A stretch of DNA of 64,000 nucleotides from Allodiplogaster sudhausi (taxonomy: Eukaryota; Nematoda; Chromadorea; Rhabditida; Diplogasteridae), in the NCBI GenBank assembly GCA_945643635.1, contig CALZFC010000035.1, positions 1,933,501 through 1,997,500 of the forward strand, in the 5' to 3' direction. A model generated the notes under the pieces. It worked only from the letters and a program-made list of their open reading frames with translations, had not been told where the DNA came from and ran no database searches. Of this stretch, positions 46,328-57,908 are shown piece by piece. Position numbers and translations under genes: made by a program. How positions within the stretch are numbered: position 1 is the stretch's first letter; every line of letters begins with the position of its first letter.

Positions 46328-46696
46328 ATGATTAGTGCCGAATGTAATAGGGGAAATTTTTCTCTCGGCAAACTTTTATTCCAAAGAACTTCATTGAAAT
46401 TTTCCAGCCGACAACGATTTTCAGGGCTACCGCCTTATCGATGTCTAGAAGTCAAATGCTCTCTCGCCCTTGTGTCAGGCAAAAAGGTGCGAATTCGCGA
46501 GCAATTATGGCTTTATTAAGGTTACAACAATACTTTTACATCATAAATACTTATCATTTTGCTTCACCCATGTAAATGACTTGTCGGACGTTATAAGTTA
46601 TTTTTCTCTCTTTGGATATGTTCTCTACGGCATCAGTTACGAAATAAAGCCTTTGATTCATCACACAATTAGTGCAGAAGAGAACAATTTCCGTCG
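46328..46696. other. Interior of the transposon without a called gene
   Basis: An open frame runs 46,470-46,733 on the plus strand but has no motif or splice support and overlaps the minus-strand zinc-finger-like exon. Confidence 0.4.
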
Positions 46697-46943
46697 TCAA
46701 GTGCATGAATTCTCTATAACGAACAATCCATGAATGCCAGATTTGGGCCGATTCTCCTTTTCTGCTTTCAATTGACTCATATGATACATAGCTGAAGAAT
46801 TTGGAGCGGTTGCATCATATTTTTTTGCTGTGTACTGTCTTTCGAACTGTAAAGGACTGATACATTTCTGGCATATACATTTAGTCAATAACTGCGAAGT
46901 GAACTGATGTTCACAAATAATACAGTCTTTTTGGATCTAATTG
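46697..46943 (-). CDS. Zinc-finger-like 3' exon in the transposon (partial, unassigned)
   Basis: After a TTCAATTAG acceptor (end at 46,944) an open exon reads DCIICEHQFTSQLLTKCICQ, then KC and about 50 more residues to a stop. The C-x2-C ... C-x-C-x2-C spacing suggests a metal-binding module, like part of a RING or zinc-ribbon fold. It lies just downstream of the transposase stop on the same strand. It may be an alternative last exon of that gene or a separate gene, but no donor that joins it in frame could be found. Confidence 0.4.
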
Positions 46944-46992
46944 AAGGAGACGTCGTAAGTGAGAGAGAGAGTGAGAGATAGAGAGAGAGTTA

Positions 46993-49900
46993 TCAAAATA
47001 ATTCCTCATGTGGTCTATTTCGCTGGGCATCTGGTTCTTGTCCGATTTCAGGCTCGTGAGCCAGTTGGAGCTCATTGAATGCAATATCCCTGTTGATATC
47101 GAATTCGGTTTCAAACTGCGGATCAGTTCTGAAATGCTCCTCCTCGTCTCCTTCTTGAGAAAATAATTCTATGAGCGCTTCATCCGTCTCCGTTGATTCC
47201 GTTTGAACTGGAGGTTCCTGAATTGTCATGATGTTTCCATGTCTTTTTTAATCGAGTTATTCGAACCTTCTTCTGTTGTTGGGCTAGACGGGAGAACATG
47301 GATGCAATCTGACGATAGTTTAGTAACTCATGAGGGGCAAACATTAGTCTCCCTTGATCGTCCACTGCATTTCTCATCCGAGCCTCTGCTGTACGCGGAT
47401 CGGATTTGACCTTTGAACGCCATCCTTCGTCAAAAATCTTCTTGATGAACTCCTTTGACCGTTCAGGCAATCTTTCTCCTCTTTTACGGTCACGTAGAGC
47501 CCACCCTTGCATGGCCTTCTTTCCATTATCATTCGTTTTCTGAAGAAAGAAAAAAACAATATATCACATTAAAGCCTTATAGGAATAAATTCAATCCAAC
47601 AACCTCCAAGGACTCGATAGCGGCATCAACATCAGGATACACGCGTCTTGCTTGAACGCCTTCTACAGACGTAGTGTAGTACTGCAGTGAAATGTCGCGG
47701 AGCGTAAGACGCTCAGGCAGGTATCTGTGTTTCCCCAGAAGAAGATGACGTGCCAATTGCTGAGAGCTTAGAAACTCAGAGATGCATGGATCCACAGGAC
47801 AGCGGAAAAGATGGGTCTCAGAAGAGCAAATTTCTGAATCATCTGCCGGGCAAGTGTCGTGACTGATTCCTGGAGAAACGATTGCAGGAGGGTTCTTTTC
47901 AGAACGCAGTGGCTTCCCAGTACTCGACCAGAAATCAGGGGTGCCAGGTAGTTTTCCCCCCTTTCTCTGATTTGTGGCTATTGCAGAGTTCGAGGTTAAT
48001 GAAGAATATGGTATCAATTTTCCCGTTCCAATGCGAGAATGTCTGTATGCCCGAACTCCGTCTTCCTCGAATACGAATGTGTTCAGCGTGGATATGAGGG
48101 GGATTTTGGTGGGTGATGGTTTCGGATCAGCCAGCGTGCGGACGTATACGGATAGCCCAGCGAGTTCTTTCAGGTGAAGTACGGCTTGATAAAATTGATC
48201 TGCATTGATTACATCGTGACCAGAATCAACGTAATCATGAAGCTTCCGCTTCACAACCGCCGCATATCGGTCGCAGGCGGATTTTCCTGCTTGCGCCTCG
48301 GAAAAAAAATAGGAAGCGATCTTGACATTCGATTTGAGAGATATCTCAGGAAGGCTGGCAATTGTAGCACTGCTTTTGTAGCATCCTGTTATCAGAGTCG
48401 TTGAATTTCGAGGAATATAATGCAATAATATGAAAATCAATAATACCAGCGTTATCAGATCTGAGGTGAACCTTCGTGATTCCTACTTTCGACAGTGACG
48501 ATAGAATGTGTCCAATTGCGGAAGTGACTGCGACAGTATCCTGATAATTGTAATAGTTATAACTATCAGTCCAATATAAATTATAATTACTATTTAAAGG
48601 AGATCGATGTATTAATATTTATATATGCGAATTAATATTGACTCGTAGTTTATTTCTAACCTGGAGGTCTGATTTCATTATATGAATAAACGTATGTTGC
48701 TTCAAGTCGCCATCAACTCTCGCAAGGACATGGCTTATGTGCCAAGAGATTCCCCTCTTAGCAAAGAAGTCAGTCGTCTTCTCGCGAGAGAACATTGGCA
48801 GAAGCTTCATCGCCCAGTCAAGCGTTATGAGGGCCTCGTTGTCTTCCAAAGACGCAACAAGTTGATCGCGGTCACGCTCGCTGGCAGTTGCTCGAATTTG
48901 ATGCCTCTTCAGGTCATCAATCCTCGTCTCAATTCTATGAACATCTGACAGTGTTCTATCAAATTTCCTCCATAATTCAGTCCCATCTGCGGCAGCATCA
49001 CGAAGTTCCTCAACAGTTGCGCGAAGATCTTCAGTTACTATCTATAAATGTTTTAGTGTACTGTTTGAAGTTATGAAAGTGGCTAGGTGCCTACTTAATC
49101 ATATTTTTTAAAAACTGACCTTTACCAACTCACAACGATCACAAACAAGGTCATGAATGTGAGAATCGGATATTCCTTCTCCTTGGCACGGCTCAGAGAA
49201 CTCTGGCAACTTGGGATCACTGATCGCGTGACCGATACAGTGATCGGCAATTCTTGATTTCTGCTTGATGTGGACTTTGTAGTCAGTCCGCAAATATTGC
49301 TTTGCCTCGAGAAACTTCATTCTAAGCGAAGTTGCCCAAAATTCATCGATGTCGCCGCTTATCTTGAGCCCCTCTACGATCCCTAGCGCATCATCAAAGC
49401 CCTTTAAAATAAATGTTTAGAAAAATGTTTTTAAATACTTTATTACAAACCACCATTGCGTCGGCAACGAAAAAGTCTACACCGTGGAGACTTTTCCGTC
49501 TTGTTGCTGAACAGGCAGAAAGAATTCGATACATGGTTGCCGCAGACATCAACAGCCTTTCCTCCTTCGTCTCCTCGAGATCTCTTCAAAGTTTGTCAGT
49601 ATTTAGAAAAAAATTTAGAAAAAAATAAACCTCTTGTAGAGTTCTATGATTTCAGTTGCGCTATGCTGTCGAAGAATGTTAGGATATTCCACGAGACTAC
49701 CATCTGATAACTTAGATGTTCTTGTTCCAAAAGGAAGGGTGACGGACACCTTGAAGCTAAATCAAAAATAATAATCTTTAGTTCAAATGCCTGATTTTTG
49801 CTAAATGTAAACCTCGTTATAAATTCGATAAAGCGGTTGATGGCCTCAGCTGAGTACTTCATCCTCTTATTATCTTTTGCGACTTCCTTCCCTCGATGTG

Positions 49901-51296
49901 CCAATCGTTTAGACTGCGTGTATGAATACTCCGTAAGCCCCGGAATATAGCGTTCTACTTCAGCAAGACTAAGATAAGGGGTCACAATCGATAGAAGATG
50001 TAATTTTTCAAGTCGAGAAGACGCTGCAAGATAGCGATTGCGAATGGCCTTCATCAGAGTCTCGTAGCTGTCAGTTCTTCTCCTCTCATAAAGTCCTTCA
50101 AGCTCGGTTGAAATAACCATCTTCATGAGTTCGTTGGGGGAGTCTGGAGCAACGATCTCACAGGCTACATCGAAAGCGCCTTTCAGATACATCGCTTTCC
50201 TTCTTTGAGACCTTTCGTCAATATCTCTGTAGTCCTTTCTTCGCATTACCTTATCTTGACCGATAGCTTTCAGATATTCAGAGAATGTCTTCTTTGCAGA
50301 TTCAGAAGCAGTCGAGACCGTTCGCTTCAAAGGTGGTCCTTCGTAGCGTGGTGGGAAATACGTCGGATCGTTGTCTTGTGAGCAGGAGGGAGCATATTCT
50401 TGAATATCGGCAGGAACGTCTGGTGTTTTTGAAAGACGTCTCTGCACCAATGCGGGGTGAATAGAGTGGCCCGTCTCTTGAACTGTTCGTTGTGCACTAT
50501 CCTTCTCCAATTCTATTTTATGCGTTGGACACACTGCTGCAATGATTGTACATGCGTGATTTTTAGGAAATGGAGAGTAAACCACTCACGCAATCCAATG
50601 TGAAGCAATATCCCGTCGAATTCTAAAGCTGCTCTCGCTTCTCCCTTCTCCACAACATCACTTCCTGCCACAACGGGTGGAGATCCATGGTGCGTAAATG
50701 GATGCGGCAATGAGCAGGTCTTCTTTAATGACGACTTCTTGCGTTTGTAATGGTAGAATCGCCTATGATCGTCCCAGTGAGTTCCAAGCTCTTCTATATG
50801 CTTCTGACAAATGTACCTTCCGCCAATTCCGCCAGTCTGAATAACTGAATTATTTAGCATTATTGTAGAAAATTATTTCTTACCTCTGCAGGATTATTGT
50901 AATTCCAATCAAATTCGCCGGCTCCTCGAGAGAGAATCATGTCAAGAAGATTTGATGTTCCAAGGGAGTTCGTTGCTTCTTCATCAATAAGTTCTTTCAT
51001 CCTGAAAATATATAGTAAATAAATTTTAAGAGATAATTTACGATTGTGATATATTAGTACTTCTTCTTTGGGCCTTCGCATTTCGTGTCCACTTCAGAAA
51101 CTTTTGGTCGCTCCATTTTTTCATAGGTAGTCTTTCTGAGAACAGAAAAGTAGCACGGAGTTTCCTCCTCATCCAGGCTGTCAATCTCAGGGTCCATATT
51201 CGGGATGACTGTGTCTGGACCTCCTCGTTTGCGACGACGACTTGGATGGGCATTGAAGCCGATGACAAGAAGAAGTATGAGAACAACGTGACGCAT
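46993..51296 (-). CDS. Transposase-like protein of the TTAA element, about 1,196 aa, 12 exons
   Basis: Exons (minus): 51,296-51,061, 51,001-50,884, 50,836-50,590, 50,536-49,813, 49,756-49,631, 49,556-49,454, 49,401-49,120, 49,041-48,661, 48,540-48,447, 48,385-47,604, 47,539-47,267, 47,217-46,993. All twelve join in phase. Features in order: basic PSRRRKRGG near the start, a Cys/His segment (YICQKH ... VCPTH, about 120-200), a helical segment (SRLEKLHLLSIVTPYLS), LPFGTRTSKLSDGS, DHC / CDRCE, then a putative RNase-H-like core: LDWAMKLLP (D about 687), LRSDNAGCY (D about 768), FFSEAQAGKSACDR (E about 800). A C2H2-like finger follows (CPVDPC ... HLLLGKH), then GWALRDRKRGERLPERSKEF, NYRQIASMFSRLAQQ, and an acidic tail. 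I recognise these motifs from large uncharacterised proteins repeated in cnidarian, sponge and other metazoan genomes. Catalysis is inferred. The first exon could instead begin further upstream. Confidence 0.82.
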
Positions 51297-51756
51297 TTCT
51301 TAACAAAATATTCATATGATTTTAGATCCAAGTACTAAAAAAAACAAAATTATATTTGCTACGTATACATGCGCCATAAATTTAAAACATTCAGCGAAAA
51401 TGAGATCAAAGGGGTAATTTTTTAATAATTGAAGACAGCCACATAGTCACAATATAGTCATAGGCAGCATATGGCAGGAATAAGCACACGAAAGGGAGAA
51501 AAGGGCGGCGCATAGAGCGTCTGCCTGCCCGAATGGCAAATGACAATTGACAGATGGCTGGCACGGCCTGACACAATCAAGGGGATAAAGGCCTATGCCA
51601 GCCTGAATGGCAAATGGCATTTGACAGATGGCCGGCATGGCCTGACTAACGTAAGCGATAAAAGCTGGAAGTTGTGGAGCGATAGAAAGAAATGTGTCGG
51701 TCCATTACAATTTGAATTGAAAAAAAACTAAAATAAATATTGGTGATTTTCCGAAT
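51297..51756. other. Upstream region of transposase gene with 74-bp tandem duplication
   Basis: A unit starting GAATGGCAAATG and containing TTGACAGATGGC(T/C)GGCA(C/T)GGCCTGAC occurs at 51,531 and again at 51,605. It lies between the right TIR and the transposase start and could be part of the promoter. No coding signal. Confidence 0.6.
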
Positions 51757-52762
51757 TCCTTCCACAATCAAGTCTCTCATGGCGAAAAATAGGCAGTCAA
51801 AAGTAAAAAAAAAATTGTCCACAATCTGGCCTAGAGATGTTGTTCGATACCAGGAACACGAAATACCTTGTTATTTGGAACGAAAACAGCGATTAATAAA
51901 ATTATCGCATTTATAGACAAAATACCCGAAGCAAATTTTTGCTCGGACGGCGCATTTGAAATCACCTTTTCGGGGCAAATGGAAAGTGAAAACAATCTGC
52001 TTTGAACATACATTGTGTAGAATTTTGTGCTCTACAAGACATAACTATTAAACTATTGTTTTCAGTAAGCTCGTGCGCATTAATCTTCATGAAATAGGTT
52101 TTCATCCATTTTCCAAAATGCTTGAAAATTTGATTTTTCCGGATTTTATCAATTAATCACGCTTTGAGTGAAAATTTCTCAGACAAATATTGAAAAGAAT
52201 AACTTTCTGAATAGAACAATCTGTTTATCTTCAATGGGCGTCTCAAATTTGGCCCGTTGTAGCCATTTTGCGCAATCGTCCCGGCGAGAGTTGCTCCTAT
52301 TCTCGTAACTTTTTCGGGGCTTGGGGGAAAGACGTTGACCTTGGTTCTGAGATATGTTATACAGTTTTTCATGCTCTTTAATCTGAAACAAAAATCCCAC
52401 GCACAAATGAGGTTAAGGTACTCAACGAGCGAAAACAAAAATTCATGACGAAATTAAATAACTAAAATGAAACTTTTTGAGGAAAGTCCCAACACACTTT
52501 TTATTAAGCATTCGACGAGAAATCGAAAGAAAAAAAGGATATCAAAAAATGTTGACTTTAAAGCCCGATATGAATTTTCAAAATTTTAACACACTTTAAG
52601 GTATTCCTGGAGAGAAAATTTTTATAAAAATAAAATTTTCCCAAAAAGTTAATAGTTAGGCCCTTGGTCATGTCTGATCACATCCTCAATGTTTGGATCC
52701 GCAATCTTGCATCTAGGGCAGGGCTGTATGGACGTCTCCTTGAGTCTTACAGAGAGGCTCTC
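51757..52762 (-). repeat. Right terminal inverted repeat of the 8.2-kb element
   Basis: Reverse complement of 44,515-45,509. It contains an open stretch of 93 codons on the minus strand (52,438-52,157) that is also in the left TIR. Whether it is a 5' exon of the transposase could not be shown. Confidence 0.9.
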
Positions 52763-52766
52763 TTAA

Positions 52767-54045
52767 TACTTCGAATTGCAAAATTGAGGGATAGAAATTC
52801 ATGGCTCTTTGGCATTTCTTCTTTGCTGTTGCTAGTTGAGGATGGTTGTGATTTTACCTTCATGATCGTTTTCTTTTTTCGAGGCTGGGAAGCAAGGCAG
52901 ACTAGACTTCGTGGGGGATTCTTTCTCGTCTCGCCTCACTTCGCTTTTTCTTCCCTTTCCATATTCATTCCACTCTTGTTTTCCTCTTTCTCACACACTT
53001 CCATTTTAAAGGAGATGGGCGACGCGAGAGCGTAGAACCACCCAGTGTAGGACACACCCACAAGATTGGCTTCCTCAACACGGTCTGCGAAAGGAAGAAC
53101 AAGTCGGCAAGTATTCTGGAGTCTGCGGACATATGGCCAAAAAATGCCTTTATTAGTTTAGCAAAAAAAAGCTTGCGTTCTTCTTGATTTCATGGCTTTC
53201 GAGATTCTTGCCTTTCTGTCTGTTCGGCTCCGAGCGAGAATGTTCTAATCTAATCTACTAGGAGCTTATTTTTATTGTTGGTTGCTAATACATACATAGT
53301 AAAAACTTCATTTATGTTTCTCTGCGAAGAATACGTTTCGAACAACTTTATTCTGACTAATTGTGAGCAATATTAATCAAGTTCAAAACAGTGGAAGACT
53401 CAAGGCATATATGTACATATCTTCTGAAGGGTTGAAGAACGCGAAAAGAAGTCAACATGGAAAAAAGAGTAGGAATGGATATGAGAGGAAAAGTGGTGTC
53501 GAATGAAAATTATATCTTCGTTATTCCAAGACAGTCGTATGGGGCAGCCGTTCACGCCGTCGAAACAGGTGGAAACTGACCGAATGGAGCTGCGCAAAAG
53601 AGTGGAAATAATAATGAATTTGAAGAAAGAGAACAATTGAGAGAGAAATTGAAATTTGGATGACATGGAAATATCTGAGATTATGATAAATTTGAGCAAA
53701 TTTGAAAGTAAAGGCAACCTCCTTACATGCAATAGAACACTTTGCCTGACATTTCACCAGCAAAACCGAGCACTTTTTTCATGTTATTGCGAAATCGATG
53801 CTAATATTACAAAAAAGTGCAAAAAGATTCGTATAAAAGCCATCGTGATTGGGACATTTGTGTCATTCCTTCAAATCGCCATCGTACGGGAAGGTGGTCT
53901 CTCTTGGCCGCTCTGCCCGACAGCCACTTCATTCCATACACCTCGCTGTCAGCTTTCGTCTTTAATTCCTCACATTAAATAACAATTGGTTTCTCCTAAA
54001 AATTTCACAATTCCCCTTATTTCAAGCCTCCCTCTCCCCTAACAG
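52767..54045. other. Region between transposon and PTP-like gene
   Basis: Open frames at 52,664-53,035 and 53,656-53,982 are not supported by splice structure. The second includes two CxC-type cysteine pairs and could hide an upstream exon of the PTP-like gene. Confidence 0.35.
53832..53838 (+). promoter_or_regulatory. Possible TATA box of the PTP-like gene
   Basis: TATAAAA in the context CGTATAAAAGCC, about 250 bp upstream of the first recognised exon and on the coding strand, present in both arms. Position fits a promoter, but no start site is established. Confidence 0.3.
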
Positions 54046-54086
54046 ATGAATGTTCTTGTATTCATTATTTAATACTGATTTTGCAG

Positions 54087-57000
54087 TTTTCGCGTGAAGC
54101 TTCGTCGGTGCCATGTCAACAGTCCCGGTTTATATCTAAAGAGACAATTTTTCTTGTTTCGAAATGTGATGAAGAGGCCTTCTTTCAGGTTTGTGATACA
54201 ATATTTGGTCCGCGAAACTGCAGTAATGAAGCCGAGAGGTGGTGCCAAGTGAAGTTCACAAAGTCCCTGAACTCGGAATGGGATTATGTGCTGAACGCGT
54301 GCGTGGACCACATCGGCGTTGCCGGATGCTCGCAAGTTGACAACTTCAACATAAGCGACGCCCAGTTCGTCTGTGCCTGCCAAACGGCAGTGGAGCCGTG
54401 CAACGGCGTGATGTGGAATAAAGCAAGGATGGAAGAAGTAAAGCAAATGTACGACGCGTACTTCACCACCACGACGTCGACGACAGAGCTACCTTCTACG
54501 ACTCCGAGCGCTGTCACCGAGGAAGAGGTCTCCTTTTTGCACCCAAATTAACTGTGCTGCTAAATTTGAATAATAACAAAAGTATTACAATATGCAAAGA
54601 CTATTCTTAAATCTAGAAATATTTGCGCTTCAGACTACGACCACGATGACGCTGCTTCTGCAATCGACTACGGTGGTTTTGAAGGTTTGGCCGAAGTACA
54701 AAATCACTTATGCTATTTGCAGGTAAAACTCTATCTTTGTTTACTAAAATGCTTGTCAATCTATGGCTTGGCTCAGTTTCTGCTTGATCCCCTGACAAGC
54801 CAAATCCCTTGCTCCAGTCTGGCTTCACACCCTGGATCATCATCAGCAGTGTCGGCCTTTGCCTCCTTCTCGTGGCCATTGGTGGAGTCGGTGCGCAAAT
54901 GTTATCTATTGATTTTGAGCGAATGTTCAACATCGATCCTTTTACAGTCTTCTTTGTGCGTCGCCGCAGCCGCAAGGCAGCTGAGAAGAAGGGAGAGCAG
55001 AAGAAGCCGTTCATAGACAGTGTGCTGGAGAAGCGGCGGCTCACGTTCGCCATGACTGACACGAATGAGTCGACTTTCATCGAGACCATGGGCACTGTTC
55101 AGAATGCGCCAGAGGAGAAGATCACGCGCCACATGAAAAGTTTGAATATCCCGCCGTGTATGACTACTGTAACTATAAAAATAGACTAGAGTAAAAATTC
55201 ATTTGAAATATTCTGAATTGTAAACAAACTGATTAGCAAGAAGCAAAAAGAACAGTCATTTAAAGAACAAAAAAAAAAATTTTTTTCAGTAATTATGACT
55301 TCTGTGGGTTGCTTCGGTATCTACGACATTGAGGGGCGCTGTAATGCGGTAAGAAGTCATGCTATTCTTTTTAGTTATTCTTTTTATTTCTATATCAACG
55401 AGTGTGACCGTATTGCTTGATCTTGCATTTTCATTTTAGCATCTTGTCAACTACACGCACTACGCAGCGGAGGTTTATCCACCGGTGCCCGCCGACGCGA
55501 AGCCGGACGAGTACGGCTCGGTGGCCACAGTGAACGATTGGCGCCTTGTACAGAGGTCACATTTCCTACAAAATAGATTCCAAATTTATTTTGTGTGCAT
55601 TTTACAAAGAAACTAGGGCGGTCTCTCGTTCAAGACACTCTACACCAATCGTGAAGAAGACGGCGCTGCCTCGCTACGGCGCCCTTCCGCGTCTCAACGC
55701 GAATGTCATCGAAGGAAGTGGCGGCATCATTGTTGGCCAGGTTACTGTAATGGCTAAGAATTAGCATGTCAAAATGAGGGATGACCTATAATAAACTTAT
55801 ATAAAATATTCACTGCCAGATCGTGACCGAGCCACAACTGGCCATCTTCTGGGAGACAGCAGTCGAGATGGGAATCGGCAGCATTGTGCACATTTGCGAG
55901 CGAGTCGAACAAGATGTCAGTATTTATATCTATTTGTATATGAGAATGAAATGCGTAATGAAAATTTAAAAAATAAACGAGAGATACGAGCAATTGAAAT
56001 ATATTACAATAATAATGACAGATTGGCCTGAACCTGCCACTGGGCAGTTCGCCTCAGGAGCTGCAGAATCTGGTCGACGCCTTTGTCGGCAAGAATCGCT
56101 CGAGTGCTGGAGGCGATGAGAAGAGCAAGAAAAGTGTCAAGGAGAAGACGATCGAGTTAGAGGAGCTGACCGTTCCGGAGGAGAGCCAGGTTGAGCTGAG
56201 CGCGAAGGGGTCTCCAAGACCCTTAGGTGACAGCAAGAAGAGCTGCTCCACGACGGACGGGGGCGTCAAGAAAGACAAGAGCGTCAAATCGAACAAGAGC
56301 GTTAAAAAGGACACGAGCGTCAAGAAGAAGACGAGCGCCAAAAAGGACAAGAGCGCCAAGAAAGACAAGAGCGCCAAGAAGGAAAAGTGTGTCCATCTTC
56401 TATTGACCAGAATTTGTCGGTTGCCTGGAACATATTTGTTCGGCCTACTTACCATATATCTTCAGGATTCCTCCACCGAAGCGGACTCTTCCGGCCGAGC
56501 AGCAGACGCGTCTCTCCGTGATGCTCTCCTACGACAAGAAGCACATCATCACAGTGCGCGTCGAGGAGGAGCCGTTCATGGTGAGATCTTAAAAAAAAAT
56601 TAAATTAGATAAACGTAATTGAAAGGGTATATGAAAAAAATGTATGTCCGCAGCAATTATTAGATGTCATTTTGAGGATGACGTAGAGGAGCGCGTGGTG
56701 CACGTGGAAGTGCGCAGCCTAGATGGCAAGACGGTCGAGAAGGCGGCAGTCATTGCGCACACCAACATTACATTCTGGCCAGAGCTGAAGCTGCCCGACG
56801 ACTTGGACGCCATTCTGGCGAGTTTTGTCATTGTTATTGAAAAAGTATGTTATGAAATACTTAGAAATGTTATTAATTAGATGCCGATCAATTAAAGTCT
56901 GTTTTGCCCATTTAGCCGGTGATCGAGCGTGAGTTGGCGCGCTTCGAGAATTTTGTTCCGATGAAGAATCTCAAACGCCACCTGGTGCAGCTTCACTGTC

Positions 57001-57908
57001 TTTACTCTCTCTCTCTCTCTTTGTTTCTCTTTCTCTCTACCACCTTCTTTCTCTCTCTTCCTCTATCTCTCTCTTCCTCTCTTTCTCTCTTTCTCTCTTG
57101 ATCTATCTCTATCCCTCATTCCCTCTCTTCCCCTGCAGGTCTTCATCCAGGATGGAACTGGCTGCGGCCGTTCCTGTCAGCTGGCTTCCATGATCAACAT
57201 GCGTCGCCAGCTCGTGAATGGGCATCGCGAGGAGGAAAATGGCTTTATGTGGCATGTGCGAGTTTGCTTTTTAGCTTTTTTGACACATCCTTTTTATGCA
57301 TAATTTCTGGTTCCATAATTCAAGGACGAAGTCCAAGCTCATGCGGAGGCTGTGAAAAAGTCGCGCTGCGGCTCCTTCCCAAACATCGCGGTACGGCGCT
57401 ACCTACTATTATTGTCAGGATATGATAGCATTGGACATGATTGCAGGATGGACTCTACGTCTTCCACGTCCTCGCTGCGTACATATTCCCTCTCCTGAGA
57501 GAGACGAAGCTCCGCGAGAATTCCGAAATATTCAGGGATGCAAACCGCAAAATGATGCTGTAAGCAGAAAAATCACAAATTAAATTATCTTTGTTGTAAA
57601 GGAGCCATGCTCTGAATAATTAACAAATGGATTTATAAACAAGGATCAATTCGCATTAGTCTAAGGCGTATTTCCAGAAAGTTTGAATAATTGTTTTTTC
57701 AACTTGATTTTTATTCAACAGAAGAATAGCCAAATATTTGCATAAAAATGGCCCTAATGTAAAATCATTCGCTACTTGGCTTCTTTATTAAATAAACAAA
57801 AATGGTCGTAGGGAGAAGATTGCGCTGCGACAAGAAGACAAGAAGACGGCAGCCGTCTTCCCGACTGCAATCCCCAAACCGGCCGCCGGCCCCAGTCTCG
57901 CTGCCTGA
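54087..57908 (+). CDS. PTP-like receptor pseudophosphatase, right-arm copy
   Basis: Exons: 54,087-54,527, 54,634-54,672, 54,800-55,157, 55,290-55,348, 55,440-55,555, 55,617-55,740, 55,820-55,915, 56,022-56,386, 56,466-56,580, about 56,654-56,844, 56,916-56,984, 57,139-57,255, 57,325-57,390, 57,447-57,559, 57,812-57,908. Order of parts: cysteine-rich ectodomain (CDEEAF ... FVCACQTAVEPC), threonine-rich stalk, membrane helix (IIISSVGLCLLLVAIGGVGA), then an intracellular PTP-like fold: LPRYGALPRLNANVIEG, FWETAVEMGIGSIVHI, a WPD-loop position reading FWPELKLP, and a signature position reading IQDGTGCGRS. The catalytic Cys of HCx5R is Asp and WPD is WPE, so no phosphatase activity is expected. A Lys/Ser repeat (KKDKSV/A units) is inserted before the WPD region. 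Signal-peptide exon and start are unresolved, and the joint at 56,580/56,654 is out of phase in my model. Confidence 0.72.

Larger units (their letters stand above)
44511..52766. mobile_element. 8,248-bp DNA transposon with TTAA target duplication
   Basis: Element body 44,515-52,762 with TTAA at 44,511-44,514 and 52,763-52,766. Left end TTAA-GAGAGCCTCTCAGTAA and right end, inverted, TTAA-GAGAGCCTCTCTGTAA. Terminal inverted repeats are about 1 kb (44,515-45,509 and 51,757-52,762). The left arm of the palindrome holds the exact unoccupied site. Inside are a 12-exon transposase-like gene on the minus strand, a four-exon EGF membrane protein gene on the plus strand, and a small zinc-finger-like exon between them. 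TTAA duplication is known for piggyBac and Kolobok elements, but the encoded protein does not look like either (judged from motifs only). Confidence 0.92.

Noticed and set aside
47203..47655. Plus-strand open frames across 47,203-48,404
   Set aside because: Shadows of the transposase exons.
46993..51296. Classification as piggyBac or Kolobok because of TTAA
   Set aside because: No THAP-type zinc finger and no motif I associate with either transposase; the D/D/E candidate motifs belong to a different, unnamed protein family.
44515..52762. Polinton/Maverick or a viral element as identity of the insertion
   Set aside because: No polymerase, integrase, capsid or packaging ATPase motifs were seen, the target duplication is 4 bp TTAA, and the size is 8.2 kb.
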